Assembly: GCF_910594005.1 (NCBI RefSeq)
Contig: NC_057815.1
Location: forward strand, 63,130,052 to 63,194,051
Origin: Cervus elaphus
Taxonomy: Eukaryota > Chordata > Mammalia > Artiodactyla > Cervidae
Direction of reading: 5' to 3'
Length of the DNA: 64,000 bases
This document shows, piece after piece, positions 34,203-46,465 of the stretch. Both the position numbers and the translations under genes were made by a program. The notes below the pieces were generated by a model. That model saw only the letters and a list, made by a program, of their open reading frames with translations, was not told the DNA's origin and searched no databases. Each line of letters opens with the position of its first letter. Position 1 is the first letter of the stretch.

Positions 34203-35815
34203 ATTCAGTTCAGTTCAATCACTCAGTCATGTCTGACTCTTTGCTACTCCATGAACCACAGCTTGCCAGGCCTCTCTGTCCCTCACCAACTCCTGGAGTT
34301 TACCCAAATTCATGTCCATTGAGTCTGTGATGCCATCCAACCATCTCATCCTCTGTTGTCCCCTTCTCCTCCCGCCTTCAATCTTTCCTAGCATCAGGGT
34401 CTTTTCAAATGAGTCAACTCTTCGCATCCAGTGGCCAAAATATTGGAGTTTCAGCTTCAACATCAGTCCTTCCAATGAACACCCAGGACTGATTTCCTTT
34501 AGGATGGACTGGTTGGATCTCCTTGCAGTCCAAGGGACTCTCAAGAGTCCTCTCCAATACCACAGTTCAAAAGCATCAATTCTTCTGCACTCAGCTTTCT
34601 TTATAGTCCAACTCTCACATCCATACATAACTACTGGAAAAACCATAGCCTTGACTAGATGGACCTTGGTTGACAAAATAATGTCTCTGCTTTTTAATAT
34701 GTTGTCTAGGTTGGTCATAAATTTCCTTTCAAGGAGTAAGTGTCTTTTAATTTCAAGGCTGCAATCACCTGCAGTGATTTTGGAGCCCAAAGAAATAGTC
34801 AGTCACTGTTTCCCCATCTATTTGCCATGAAGTGATGGGACCGGATGCCATGATCTTAGTTTTCTGAATGTTGAGCTTTAAGCCAACTTTTTCACTCTCC
34901 TCTTTCACTTTCATCAAGAAGCTCTTTGGTTCTTCTTCACTTTCTGCCATAAGGGTAGTGTCATCTGCATATCTGAGGTTATCGATATTTCTCCCGGCAA
35001 TCTTGATTCCAGCTTGTGCTTCTTCCAGCCCAGCGTTTCTCATGATGTACTCTGTATATAAGTTAAATAAGCAGGGTGACAATATACAGCCTTAACGTCC
35101 TCCTTTTCCCTATTTGGAACCAGTCTCTTGTTCCAAGATCAGTTCTAACTGTTGTTTCTTGACCTGTATACAGGTTTCTCAAGAGGCATGTCAGGTGGCC
35201 TAGTATTCCCATCTCTTTCAGAATTTTCCACAGTTTATTGGGATCCACACAGTCAAAGGCTTTGGCATAGTCAATAAAGCAGAAATAGATGTTTTCTGGA
35301 ACTCTCTTGCTTTTTCAATGATCCAGCGAATGTTGGCAACTTGATCTCTGGTTCTTCTGCCTTTTCTGAAAACAGCTTGAACACCTGGACGCTCACACTT
35401 CACATATTGCTGAAGCCTGGCTTGAAGAAGTTTGAGCATTACTTTGCTACCATGTGAGATGAGGGCAATTGTGCGGTCGTTTGAACATTCTTTGGCATTG
35501 CCTTTTTTTGGGATTGGAATGAAAACTGACCTTTTCCAGTCCTGTTGCCACTGCTGAGTTTTCCAAATTTGCTGACATATTGAGTGCAGCACTTGCACAG
35601 CATCTTCTTTTAGGGTTTGAAATAGCTCACCTGGATTTCCATCACCTCTGCTAGTTTTGATCATAGTGTTACTTTGTAAGGCCCACTTGACTTCCCATTC
35701 CAGGATGTCTGGCTTTAGGTAAGTGATCACACCATTGTGATTATCTGGGTCATGAAGACCTTTTTTGTACAGTTCTTCTGTGTATTCTTGCCACCTCTTC
35801 TTAATGTTAGTATTT
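34203..35815 (-). mobile_element. BovB LINE, 5'-truncated, about 1.6 kb
   Basis: Reverse-strand BovB covering most of the reverse transcriptase. Fragments read IKKRWQEYTEELYKKGLHD, then RSVFIPIPKKGNAKE, then YADDTTLMAES and MYGCESWTIKKAE, and end at the tail on the left. Small frameshifts lie near 34790 and 35070, so it cannot encode a full protein. Confidence 0.9.
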
Positions 35816-35879
35816 AAACTGGACCTAAAACCCCTGGAATTTCTCAAAAATTTAATCATAAAAATAAATGAAAGCAACG

Positions 35880-36230
35880 GGCTTTCCTCATAGCTCACCT
35901 GGTAAAGAATGTGTCTACAATGCAGGAGACCTCGGTTCAATTCCTGGGTCAGGATGATCAACTGGAGAAAGGATAGGCTACCCACTCCAGTATTCTTGGG
36001 CTTCCCTTGTGGCTCAGCTGGTTAAAGACTCTGCCTGCAGTGTGGGAGACTTGGGTTCAATCCCTGGGTTGGTAAGATCCCCTGGAGAAAGGAAAGGCTA
36101 CCCACTCCAGTATTTTGGCCAGGAGAAATCCATGGACTGTGTGGTTCACGGGAATGCAAAGAGTTGGACATGACTGAGCGACTTTCACTTTCTTTCACTT
36201 TTGCCTAAGGTAAAAAAAAAAAAAAAAATC
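35880..36230 (+). repeat. Tandem Bov-tA SINE pair with poly(A)
   Basis: Two forward units (35880-35997 and 35998-36196), closing with CTGAGCGACTTTCACTTTC and followed by an A run at 36213-36228. Confidence 0.85.
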
Positions 36231-36711
36231 AATGAAGCAAAGAAAGTAAAGTTATAAAATAGGAAAATGAGAAGTTTATGACTTTTCCAAGTTGCCAGAT
36301 TCTAACTTTAACCTTCAAAATTCATTATGTAGACAAGTGTGCAATAACTGGCTGGTTTTGATTTTCCATTCCCTCTTCCTAGTAAAGATTCCTCTTGTTT
36401 AATTAATATTCTTAGGCATCTCTGGATATGCCTAAGTCACAGTGGTCCCAGAGATCCTTCAAACCATCGATACATGTGCTGTCAGCCACCAACATAAAGA
36501 AACCCCTCTAGGAATGGACCCAACTGGGATTCAGGGTTGCCATCAATCTTTGTGAGAACTGATGCAGAGGCCCTGTGTTTACAGAGCAAGATTGTTGTCA
36601 GTCTAGTAGTTGTGCCTATTCTCTAATTCATTGCAATTATTAATATAACAAAAGATATTCATTGGCTTACTGCCTGGCAGCCATTACAATTTCCAGCTAC
36701 TAGTGGTACCC

Positions 36712-36925
36712 AGGGGCTTCCCTGGTACCTCACAGTAAAGAATTCACCTGCAATGCAGGAGATCTGGGTACAATCCCTGGGTTGGGGAGATGCTCTGGAG
36801 AAGGAAATGGCAATCCATACAAGTATTCTTGCCTGGAGAATCCCCATGGACAGAGGACCCTGGCAGGCTGCAGTCCATGGGATTGCAAACAGTTGAACAG
36901 GACTGAGTGATTAAGCACAGTGCTA
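36712..36925 (+). repeat. Bov-tA SINE
   Basis: Forward element starting GGGGCTTCCCTGGTACCTCA and ending GACTGAGTGATTAAGCA. Confidence 0.85.
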
Positions 36926-36929
36926 TCCA

Positions 36930-38240
36930 GTTTATTCTAGGCTAATGCAACACTCAGTAGGAGCTTTGATCTTATCTATTTCTACAATAGAAGATAAATT
37001 CAGATTGTAATGAAAGCAGACTAATTTATAGCCTCTCTAATCAAGAATACTAAGCAGCCTCTTTTGTATCTTCAGTGGTTTATAAACCCTGTTCATAATT
37101 TTCCAATTTTAAAATGAAAATAAAAAACTGCATTTGTGATGAAGAGTAATTTCTGAAGTACATTTTTTTCAGCTAATAGTATGAAAAAATGTAGTGAAAT
37201 CAAAGATATATTTTTATCTCTTAACAATTTATAATTTATATAATTCTCCATGTTAATAGCACCTAAGGATAATACACTATTTGACTATATACACATTATA
37301 CTAATTAAGGATTAGTATATATGTCATATTTAGCTAGCAAGGTTTAATAAGATATTTTACTTTTCCTTGCTAAAAAGAAGCACCTTATATTTTCTTAGAA
37401 TCCTGAAGAGAGTTTACCAAAGTACCAATGCTACAAAATACAATAGAGGCAAGAACAATCTTTGTCAAATTTTAAAATTTCTTTTAAAAAGTCTTTTTTA
37501 TTTAAATACCTTTAGATATGATATTTTTATTTTATTAATTTTAATTTATAGGCAATAAATGAATAACCTTAACTTCTTCTGACCATTTAATCTTTCTGAT
37601 GTATCATGGATAATCATATCATTTATCGCTCTAAACTTTGGGTTTTTCACCTAGGAACAAGAGACAATAATCATGGTACTTCATAGGAGGAATAAGTAAA
37701 ATATTTCAAAATGGGCAGCTGAGATAATAGCTTTAATCAGCAAGCACCCAAGTAAAAACGAAACTCTATTCAGGCTATGTGACTTCAGAATCAGAATTCA
37801 TAAGCCCTCACCAAGCTATAGGCATACTGCCTTTCAACCCTATAGCCTTTTTTAAAGCCCTTTTCTACAACCTTTAGTAATAAGAAAGCAAGAGATGGAT
37901 CAGATCCCTGGAGGCAAGCCAGTTCTGTTCCCAAAGGCAGTTTCTAGAGAAGGATATTGAGCCCTGAAGTGGGTATGAGGGAGAAGGAGAGGGACCAGCC
38001 TCACATCCTGAATTTAAGAGAAGACTGGTGTCCACACTCTGGAAAGAGAATAGGATGTACGCAAACTGTCTGCTTCAGATAGGGTTTCTTTTCCCAACTC
38101 TTTGTTTTATAGAATCTGGTTCTTATTCCCTGGGCTTTGACAATGTCTGATCCTCATATCCAAGGTCTAAGGAAAGAGTCACTATCCTTATACTGTGGAC
38201 CTGTAGAAATTTGCCTTGGAATCCTAGAGCCCTAAGTCTA
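36930..38240. other. AT-rich intergenic DNA, nothing recognised
   Basis: Very A/T-rich around 37100-37560, more mixed after. No gene-like frame and no repeat consensus that I recognise. Confidence 0.4.
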
Positions 38241-38359
38241 CTAATTAATTTATCAAATGTAATTCAAAAAAATACATGCACCGCTATGTCTGAAGTAGCA
38301 TTATTTACAATAGACAAGTAAACAATCTAAATGCCTGTCAACAGATGAATGGATAAAGA

Positions 38360-38361
<2 letters not shown>

Positions 38362-38391
<30 letters not shown>
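38362..38391 (+). repeat. GT microsatellite
   Basis: About 15 uninterrupted GT units, directly before a reverse SINE. Confidence 0.95.
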
Positions 38392-38392
<1 letters not shown>

Positions 38393-38394
38393 GT

Positions 38395-38606
38395 GTGCTG
38401 TGCTTATCTGCTTAGTTGTGTCCGACTCTTGCGACCCCATGAACTGTAGCCCACCAGACTCCTCTGTTCATGGGGGTTCTCCAGGGAAGAATACTGGAGT
38501 GGATTGCCATGCCCTTCTCCAGGGGATTCTTCCAACACAGGGATCAAACCCAAGTCTCCCGCATTGCAGGCGGATTCCTTACCATCTGAGTCACCAGGGA
38601 AGCCCT
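38395..38606 (-). repeat. Bov-tA SINE (well preserved)
   Basis: Reverse element from GCTGTGCTTATCTGCTTAGT to GAGTCACCAGGGAAGCCC. Few changes from the family pattern. Confidence 0.85.
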
Positions 38607-38646
38607 GTATATATATGTGTGTATGTGTGTGTGTGTGTGTGTGTGT
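38607..38646 (+). repeat. TA/TG microsatellite
   Basis: TATATATATG followed by GT units, on the far side of the SINE from the first GT repeat. Confidence 0.95.
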
Positions 38647-38654
38647 ACTACTGT

Positions 38655-38852
38655 TGTTCTTTACTCACTAAGTTCTGTCTGATTCTTTAGCAACCCTATG
38701 GACTGTAGCCTGCCAGACTCTTCTGTCCTTGGGATTCCCCAGGCAAGCGTGGGTTGTCATTTCCTCCTCCAGGAGCTCTTCCTGACCCAGGGGTCAAACT
38801 TAATCTCCTGCACTGGCAGGTGGATTCTTTACCACTGAGCCACCAGGTAAGC
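38655..38852 (-). repeat. Bov-tA SINE
   Basis: Reverse element ending CACTGAGCCACCAGGTAAGC. Confidence 0.8.
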
Positions 38853-39077
38853 TCCCCAAAAGATGATACAAATGAACTTATATACAAAAGAGTAATAGAC
38901 CTGCAGACAGTAAACTTATGGTTACCAAAAGGGAAATGTGAGCAAGGGATAAATTAGAAGGTTGGGATTAACATAAATATACTATTATATATTAAATAGA
39001 TGAACCTACTGCATAGCACAGGGAACTATATGCAATATTTTGTAATAGAATAAAAGGGAAAATAATCTGGAAAAAAT

Positions 39078-39094
39078 GTATATATATATATATA
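39078..39094 (+). repeat. TA microsatellite
   Basis: TATATATATATATATA, at the L1 3' A-rich end. Confidence 0.9.
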
Positions 39095-39181
39095 AACATT
39101 AAGTCCCCTCTATATGAATGAGTTCAATTCTGAAGGTCCAATCCTAGGTCCAACAAGGTTAGCTTAGGTACCGAACTAACA

Positions 39182-39400
39182 AGGCATTCCAGGTGGCTCA
39201 AGCTGTAAAGAATCCACATGCAATCCAGGAGATGCAAGAGACACAGGTTCAATCCCTGGGTTAGAAAGATCCCCTGGAAAAGGAAATGGCAACCGACTCC
39301 AGTGTTCTTGCCTGGAAAATCTCATGGACAGAGGAACCTGGCACGTTATAGTCCATAGGGTTGCAAGGAATTGGACATGACTGAGCATGCACTCAGTCAA
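39182..39400 (+). repeat. Bov-tA SINE
   Basis: Forward element starting GGCATTCCAGGTGGCTCAAG and ending TTGGACATGACTGAGCATGC. Confidence 0.85.
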
Positions 39401-39944
39401 CTGAGATAATCAGCTAATATAAGCTGACATATAGACTGTATGCAATGTGTTATAATACTTTTTACACAAATAATATAAAAAAACAAACCAATACAAAAAA
39501 TAAAGAAAACATTTTTTATATTAAAGTATACTGTCTTGAAAACTACAGTAGTCCAGCACAGCAGCTGGCAAACAAGGGCTGGCAGTGAGTGAACAGGCAA
39601 GAGGAGTTACTGCCTGGAGGAGGGAGAAGAGGTGGGAGATGGTAGAGCTGAAGGATCATCAGCAATAGGAGATGGAGAACAAGCTGCAATTCCACTCACA
39701 CCTGAAGCTGATGGAACACAAATTCACATCTTTGAAAGTTTGCAACTTGAAAGTTCATACATAGGGGCTTACTGTATAACTGAATCACTTCGCTGAACAT
39801 CTGAAACCAGCATAACATTGCAACCAAATATAGGGGAAAAAATACTCTTATTCACACAAGGGCTATTCTTCACAGTATAGCCAGACATTTCTTGTCCTTT
39901 CATTGGTCTTCTATTTCAGTGATAAAATATCTGCTCTCTTGACC

Positions 39945-41403
39945 TAGAATTGTGCCATCCTAGGTTTGAGTTATTTCTAATCCTAAAAGATGATTTTGTG
40001 ACAGTGCTGCCCTCAATATGCCAGCAAATTTGGAAAAGTCAGCAGTGGCCACAGGACTGGAAAAGGTCAGTTTTCATTCCAATTCAAAAGAAAGACAATG
40101 CCAAACAATATTCAAACTACTGCACAATTGCACTCATCTCACATGCTAGCAAACCAAAATTCTCCAAGCCAGGCTTCAACAGTACATGAACTGTGAGCTT
40201 CCAGATATTTAAGTTGGATTTAGAAAAGTCAGAGGAACCAGAGATCAAATTGCCAACCTCTGCTGGATCATCAAAAAAACAAGAAAGTTCCAGAAAAACA
40301 TCTACTTTTGCTTTTTTGACTACACCAAGCCTTTGCCTGTGTGGATCACAAGATACTGTGGAAAATTATTCAAGAAATGGGAATACCAGGCCACCAGACC
40401 TGCCTCCTGAGAAATCTGTGTGCAGATCAGGAAGCAACAGTTAGGACTGGACATGGAACAGCTGACTGGTTCCAAATCAGGGAAGGAGTACATCAAGGCT
40501 GTATACTCTCCCTCCTTATTTAACTTATGCAGAGTACATCATGTGAAATGCCAGGCTGGATGAAGCACAAGCTGGAATCAAGGTTGCTGGAAGAAATATC
40601 AATAACCTCAGATATGCAGATGACACCACCCTTATGGCAGAAAGCGAAGAAGAACTAAAGAGCCTCTTGATGAAAGTGAAAGAGGAAAGTGAAAAAGTTG
40701 GCTTGAAACTCAATATTCAGAAAACTAAGATTTTTCTTAGTTATGGCATCCAGTCCGATCATTTCATGACAAATAGATGGGAAAACAATGGAAACAGTGT
40801 CAGATTTATTTTCGGGGGCTCCAAAATCAGGGCCAATGGTGACTGCAGCCATGATTAAAAGACCCTTGCTTCTTGGGAGAAAAGCTATGATGAACCAAGA
40901 CAGCATATTAAAAAGTAGAGACATTACTTTACCAACAAGGATCCATCTTGTCAAAGCTATGGCTTTTCCAGTAGTCATGTATGGATGTGAGAGTTGGACT
41001 ATAAAGAAAGCTGAGTGCCGAAGAATTGATGTTTTGAACGGTGGTGTTGGAGAAGACTCTTGAATGTCCCTTGGGCTGCAAGGAGATCCAACCAGTCAAT
41101 CATAAAGAAAATCAGTCCTAAATATTCATTGGAAGGACTGATGCTGAAGCTGAAATTCCAATACTTTGACCACGTGATGTGAAGAGTCAACTCATTGGAA
41201 AAGACCCTGATGCTGGGAAAGATTGAAGGCAGGAGGAAAAGGGGACAACAGAGGATGAGATGGTTGGATGGCATCACCCATATGATGGACATGAGTTTGA
41301 GTAAGCTCCGGGAGTTGGTGATGGGCAGGGAGGCCTGGCATCCTGCAGTCCATGGGGTCGCAAAGAGTTGGACACGCCTAAGCAACTGAGCTAACTGACT
41401 GAG
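39945..41403 (+). mobile_element. BovB LINE, 5'-truncated, about 1.45 kb
   Basis: Forward BovB. Translation pieces include LPSICQQIWKSQQWPQDWKR, then YADDTTLMAES, then MYGCESWTIKKAECRR and RMRWLDGITHMMD. Frames are broken at several places, so it is non-coding. Confidence 0.9.
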
Positions 41404-41404
41404 G

Positions 41405-42495
41405 TTAGGTAGCCTATCCCAGGGTGTTTTTTTTATTTTTCTGAAGGGAGGGGGAACCTTAGAAATACTTGTGAAGGCCACAGCCCAGGAAAACTGATCC
41501 ACTATGGCTGATTTTTAATTATATAATTATAGGCTTCTTCTGCTCCCCAATTCCTTACCATCAAATCAACAGGACTCCAGTATAATAACAGTGGGTTGCA
41601 GATGAAAAAGTTGTACGGTGCAGACTCTATTTCATGATGATGTTGTGATCTTAGAAAAGCCTACAGACAACAGGGACATTAAAATACAAAATGAAACAAG
41701 GACACTAGAGAATTTTGAAGTCTCCATCGCTGATGGCTTCAACAAAAATTAAACACATTCCAACCCCTAACATCTCATTTCAACTCATTTATTCCTCAGT
41801 GTGATCATAAGTCCTGGTTTTAAATAATTTCAGACTTCCTAGCTGCCTCACTGGTATAGATAAGCAGAGAAAATCAAGAAGAACACTCAGGGCAGTATCT
41901 CTAGAGTAGACAGTTTCCCTTGTTGTCACAGAGAAATGGACAGAGGTCCCTGGAAGCACAGGATGTAAGCTTATTCTGCCTGTTCTCTCTAAAAATACCT
42001 TTGGATATTTAAATTCAGGATTGAGCTCTTAGTTCTATTGTAGATCCCTTGCATTTCCATTCAGCTTCATGAAGTAACCATAACTGCCTGTTTTGTTTGG
42101 TTCTTTTCCCTTGGAAAACTAAAATCCAGAGCTTGGCTATAATCCACTCCTCAAGAGAGCTAGAGCTGATTGAGCTTCCTGTTTCCAATTGTATTTTTTA
42201 TCTTGTGCATGTTTTTGTCCTTGTCACCATCTTACCATCCTTAACGAATACTAAAATGGTTTGAATAGAACTCCTTCTTTCTCTGGTGCTTAGCTACAGT
42301 CTATGCGTCATTCTGGGAGAAGGAGAATGGGAAAGATGGATGCCATCATGGAGGAGGACATGGGAAGAGCTGAGGGGGAAAATGGGGAATGAGTGGAAAA
42401 TAGTGTTGAGCATGGAGGAGGACCTAACAAAGGAAGGATGTCTCAGGAACCAACACGTTATCACACACTCAATATACGTCTTCCTTTCTGGCCAT
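41405..42495. other. Intergenic DNA leading into block 2
   Basis: No gene seen. From about 42327 the sequence matches position 1 onward of this window, so the duplicated block starts at or before that point; the true left breakpoint cannot be placed because the window begins inside block 1. Confidence 0.6.
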
Positions 42496-42508
42496 CAGCT
42501 GACCTGAC

Positions 42509-42602
42509 TCCACCCCTGAGGGACCCAGCCTAACCTTGACCAATGGCTTCAAAGGACAAGGGGGAGCAAGAGGGCAGAAGTTCAGCAGTAAAGAATAAAA
42601 GG
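42509..42602 (+). promoter_or_regulatory. Promoter of epsilon pseudogene, still complete
   Basis: CCACCCC (42510-42516), CCAAT (42540-42544) and AATAAAAGG (42594-42602) are unchanged from the block 1 promoter, so transcription may continue even though the reading frame is broken. Confidence 0.75.
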
Positions 42603-42676
42603 CCACAGCATCCAGCAGCAGCACTGACTTGCTTCTGATGCTTCTGTGATCACCTGTAGCTCCACGACTTGACATC

Positions 42677-44277
42677 ATGGTGCATTTTACTGCCGAGGAG
42701 AAGGCTGCTATCACTGGCCTGTGGGGCAAAGTGAATGTGGAAGAGGCTGGAGGCGAGGCTCTGGGCAGGTAGGAAGCGGACTTCATGGGGGAGGATGGTG
42801 AATATGAGCCTGGCAAATTGATCAGCAAATCCGTCAAAAATTTTTGAGTCACTGATTTTCCATCTGCTGTGTTTCCATCTCATAGGCTCCTGGTTGTCTA
42901 CCCCTGGACCCAGAGGTTCTTTGACAGCTTTGGGAATCTGTCCTCTGCCTCTGCCATAATGGGAAACCCCAAGGTCAAGGCCCATGGCAAGAAGGTGCTG
43001 ACCTCCTTCGGAGAAGCTATTAAGAATTTGGACAACCTCAAAGGTGGCTTTGCTAAACTGAGTGAGTTGCACTCTGATTAGTTGCACGTGGATCCTGAGA
43101 ACTTCAGGGTGAGTTCAGGAAGTGTTCATGTGTTCCCTTGGCTTTTAACTTTGGAATAATAATGAAAGTTGAGTGTTTTATTGGAAAGACTAGCAAAGAT
43201 CTCAGAAATCATAGATCAAACTAGGTGTTAGGAGGACAGACTTCCAGTGGGCATACCGAGACCACCTTGATTCAGGACTAGTGACATAAAGAGCTCAAGC
43301 AGCCTTATAGTGCATGCATGCTAAGTCTCTTTAGGTGTCAGATTCTTTGTGACTCCATGCCTGTAGCCCACCAGGCTCCTCTGTCCATGGAATTTCCAGG
43401 CAAGAATACAGGAATGTGTTGCCATTTCTTTTTCCAGGGGATCTTCCCGACCCAGGGATCAAATGTCTATCTCTTACATCTCCTGCATTGGCAGGTAGAT
43501 TTTTTATCATTAGAGTCACAGTGAACAGCCTTAAAATTTCTTAAAAATTTTCTGGAACTTCTGTCAGAACTGGATGTATTTACCCCAGAGAATATCAAAG
43601 AATAGGATATTTATTCAAGGAGAAATAAAATCTGGCTTTTGATAGATGAAGCCCAATCTCAAGGAAGGAGAAATATCTTATGTGATTCCTGATGACTGAA
43701 GTTAGGAAAATATTTGGGAGAATAACTTTTAGACATTCATCCCAAAGAAAAATAGATCAATTCTCTATTAAATTACCCTTCAGTATTGTGACTGAGTGGA
43801 GGCTTATTGTTGCATTGGTTGGAGGCTTTACTAAACTCATTCTAGGAACCCATGCAGCCCTGAAATCCTATGAATATAAAAGTTAGAGGGAGGGAGAGAG
43901 GCAAATAGAAATAGTGAAATAGGAGAGGCAGGGGATATAAGTAGACAAATATTGAATGGAGGGCTCATAGAATTTAAATTAAACTGAAGGATAAGCTCGT
44001 CTGAGTTTATTGTATAGGTCCAACCCATGGAGCAGTTTAAGATGTGGACTTGGGAGTGGGTGTAGGTACTAAGCCATTGTTTTCTGCAACTCTTTTAGGA
44101 AACTTCTACTTGGGATACTTAATTGTCATTCTGTCTCTCACCCAATAGCTCCTGGGCAATGTGAATGTCATTGTTCTGGTTACTCACTTTGGCAGAGAAT
44201 TCACCCCTGACATCCAGGCTGCCTGGCAGAAGCTGGTGTCTGGTGTTACCACTGCTCTGGCCCACAAATACCACTGA
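42677..44277 (+). pseudogene. Epsilon-globin copy, block 2, nonsense at codon 95
   Basis: Paralogue of the gene at 353. Exons are 42677-42768, 42886-43108 and 44149-44277, with all splice sites, start, final stop and promoter kept. In exon 2 Lys95 (AAG) has become TAG (43079-43081), two codons after a Cys93-to-Ser change. The chain would end just after the proximal histidine, losing helices G and H and the alpha contacts. Other replacements (Ala84 to Gly, and in exon 3 GNVNV and LVTHF) point to relaxed constraint. A sequencing error or a segregating null allele would also explain the stop. It corresponds to the first epsilon of the fetal block in cattle. Confidence 0.88.
43312..43517 (-). repeat. 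Bov-tA SINE in epsilon-copy intron 2
   Basis: Paralogue of the element at 994-1202, in the same intron position. Confidence 0.8.
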
Positions 44278-44367
44278 ATCCTCTTTTAATTCACCATTTT
44301 GTGTCCCCAGTGCCTTCCTTCTGCCCATGGGGACTGGGGTTTGGCCTTGAGACCCCATCTTCTGTTT

Positions 44368-44373
44368 AATAAA
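44368..44373 (+). terminator. Poly(A) signal of epsilon pseudogene
   Basis: AATAAA in TCTGTTTAATAAAGTGCATT, kept from the parent gene. Confidence 0.8.
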
Positions 44374-45417
44374 GTGCATTCTATTCAGGGATCAAAAATT
44401 AACTTTGTATCTTCTCTATCATTTCATCTTTTGCTGAAGGAGAAATGGTTCATTACCTGAAGGATGGGGAGAGACATAGGAGGGAGTAACAGTCCTTTGA
44501 GAAGCATTGGGAAATTCTTCAGTGGGAGACAGACATTCTGGTAAGATTTAGGATTATTGAGAGAAAGTTCAGGTGGAGAAAGAAGTTTTCTGGGGTTGGA
44601 AATGTTTATTTTAGTGGTTGGGGACTGACTGCCACAGGGCAGTGTGGCAAAAATTTACTGTAGCAGGAAGGCAGACGTAGTGAGTGGTGTCTGAGAGGTA
44701 GATTTATGGTACATGTCAGAGAGTTTGCAGAAAAAAATAAAAGTTTTGTAGGGATTCATCATCTAGACTCAGGTTACTATTTCAGTTTACACCAATGTAC
44801 ATTTTGAGTCAACTAAGTTATCATATATCTTATGAGACTGAATGGAGATAAGATCAGTTGAAGGATGGTTGAGAATTTTCAAAAAATCTCCATGAACCAA
44901 CAATAGTTTACCCTTTTCTAAAGGATTCCACTGTCTCCTTACAAAGCCAAGTCTAATACAATTGAAATCATTCTGCATCATATTCTGATTGAATGTAATA
45001 TGTACTAAAGTAAAATTAGACTTAGGATAGTATACGAACTTGGATGAAAAGGGGGACGACCAAGACTTCATTTAGGAGATAAGATACTAACTAAGTCTCA
45101 TGGTCTAAAATTAGCCAGCCAGTGGTTGGCAACATGCATGAAAATGTCTCTCTGAAAGTGGGAGAGAGAGTAAGACATAGGTAGAGGATTAGGAAAGACT
45201 AGATAATATAAGTCTTTGAACATAAAAATAAAAGTTATTACTTTGATAGTAGTAACAGTAAGCAATAAATATTCTTAGAACTTTAAATGACTCAAAGAGT
45301 AGGTTCTGGAGGGGGCAAGTAATCTGCTTAATTCACACAAAATGAATTGAAAATTGCAGAGACTAGGCATGGATGCTAACTGAGGAGAATAGACATAATG
45401 GCCTCAATCCAAGAAAA

Positions 45418-45617
45418 GCAGTGTGTTTATTTGTGTCTGACTTTTTGTGACTGTATGGACTATAGCCCACCAGGCTCTTCTATCTGTGGGATTTTCCTGG
45501 CAAGAATGCTGGAGCTGGTTGCCATTTCCTCTCCGGGGGTTCTTCCTGACCCAGTGATGGAACTTGCATCTCTTGCTTGGCAGGCAGATTCTTTACCGCT
45601 GACCTCTGGGGAAGCCC
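45418..45617 (-). repeat. Bov-tA SINE
   Basis: Paralogue of 3908-4105. Upstream of it, near 45100, is the empty site of the LTR-like insertion seen in block 1. Confidence 0.75.
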
Positions 45618-45940
45618 TGAAAGATGATCAAAGAGGTCTGCAAAAAGTGAAGGATGAAGAAAGGGAGAGTGAAGAGGACATATTTTCTGATTGACTGGGG
45701 TGGATGAGAAGGAAGGGGGTGGCAGCAGATGAGAAAACTCACAGCCTGGCTTTAAAAGAAGAGGCCTGCAATGTCCTGGGGACTTCATGTAAGAGAAGCA
45801 TTAACTCAATTATTCTTGAGGGTGTCACTGCCAGATTGCTCAGAGAATCATGAGCTCCAGGCTTTGAGTCAAATTGTCCTCTTGAGGATTGGCAAATTTA
45901 ACTCTATGAGGCATTCATTACTTCCATACATTAATTACAA

Positions 45941-46150
45941 TCAGTTCAGTTCAGTTCAGTAGCTCAGTCATGTCTGACTCTTTGTGACCCCATGGACTGC
46001 AGCAGGCCAGGCTTCCCTGTCCATCACTGACTCTTGGAGTTTACTCAAACTCATGTCCATTCAATCAGTGATGCCATCCAACCATCTTCTCCTCTGTTGG
46101 CCTCTTCTGCCTTCAATCTTTCCAGCATCAGGGTCTTTTCAAATGAGTGA
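45941..46150 (-). mobile_element. BovB 3' fragment, block 2 only
   Basis: About 210 bases of BovB 3' end (TCAGTTCAGTTCAGTTCAG tail to GCATCAGGGTCTTTTCAAAT). Block 1 reads straight through at about 4431-4442, so this inserted after the duplication. Confidence 0.85.
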
Positions 46151-46259
46151 ATATGTCTTGTGAATTACCTTCTAATTTGGCCCTTTATCTTCACAATGGG
46201 GATAAAAGACCAGTGATTACATTGTTGCAGACTGTCAACACACAGGTCTGTCTGTGCTC

Positions 46260-46465
46260 CCTTGCCTATTTATATATTTGACTGCATTGGATCTTAGTAA
46301 TGGATGGGAGATCTTTGTTCCATCATTTGAGCTCAGTAGTTACATCTTTGGGTTTAGTTGCCCCACAGCATGTGGCATCCTAGTTGCCCAACTAGAGATT
46401 GAATCCATGTCCCCTGCATTGTAAGATGAATTCCTATCCAAGGGACCACCAAGAAAGTTCCCCAT
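46260..46465 (-). repeat. CHR-like SINE
   Basis: Paralogue of 4650-4815, longer here, with TAGTTGCCCAACTAGAGATT and a CCACCAAGAAAGTTCCCC end. Confidence 0.5.

Larger units (their letters stand above)
38245..39840 (+). repeat. L1 3' end in pieces, interrupted by SINEs and microsatellites
   Basis: L1-like parts lie at 38265-38350 (TTTACAATAGACAAG...GATGAATGGATAAAGAAG), 38865-39070 (ACAAAAGAGTAATAGACC, GCATAGCACAGGGAACTATA) and 39765-39835 (TCTGAAACCAGCATAACATT). Between them sit GT repeats, two reverse SINEs and one forward SINE. Confidence 0.5.

Noticed and set aside
35218..35985. 255-residue reverse open frame
   Set aside because: It is BovB reverse transcriptase plus read-in from a SINE, not a host gene.
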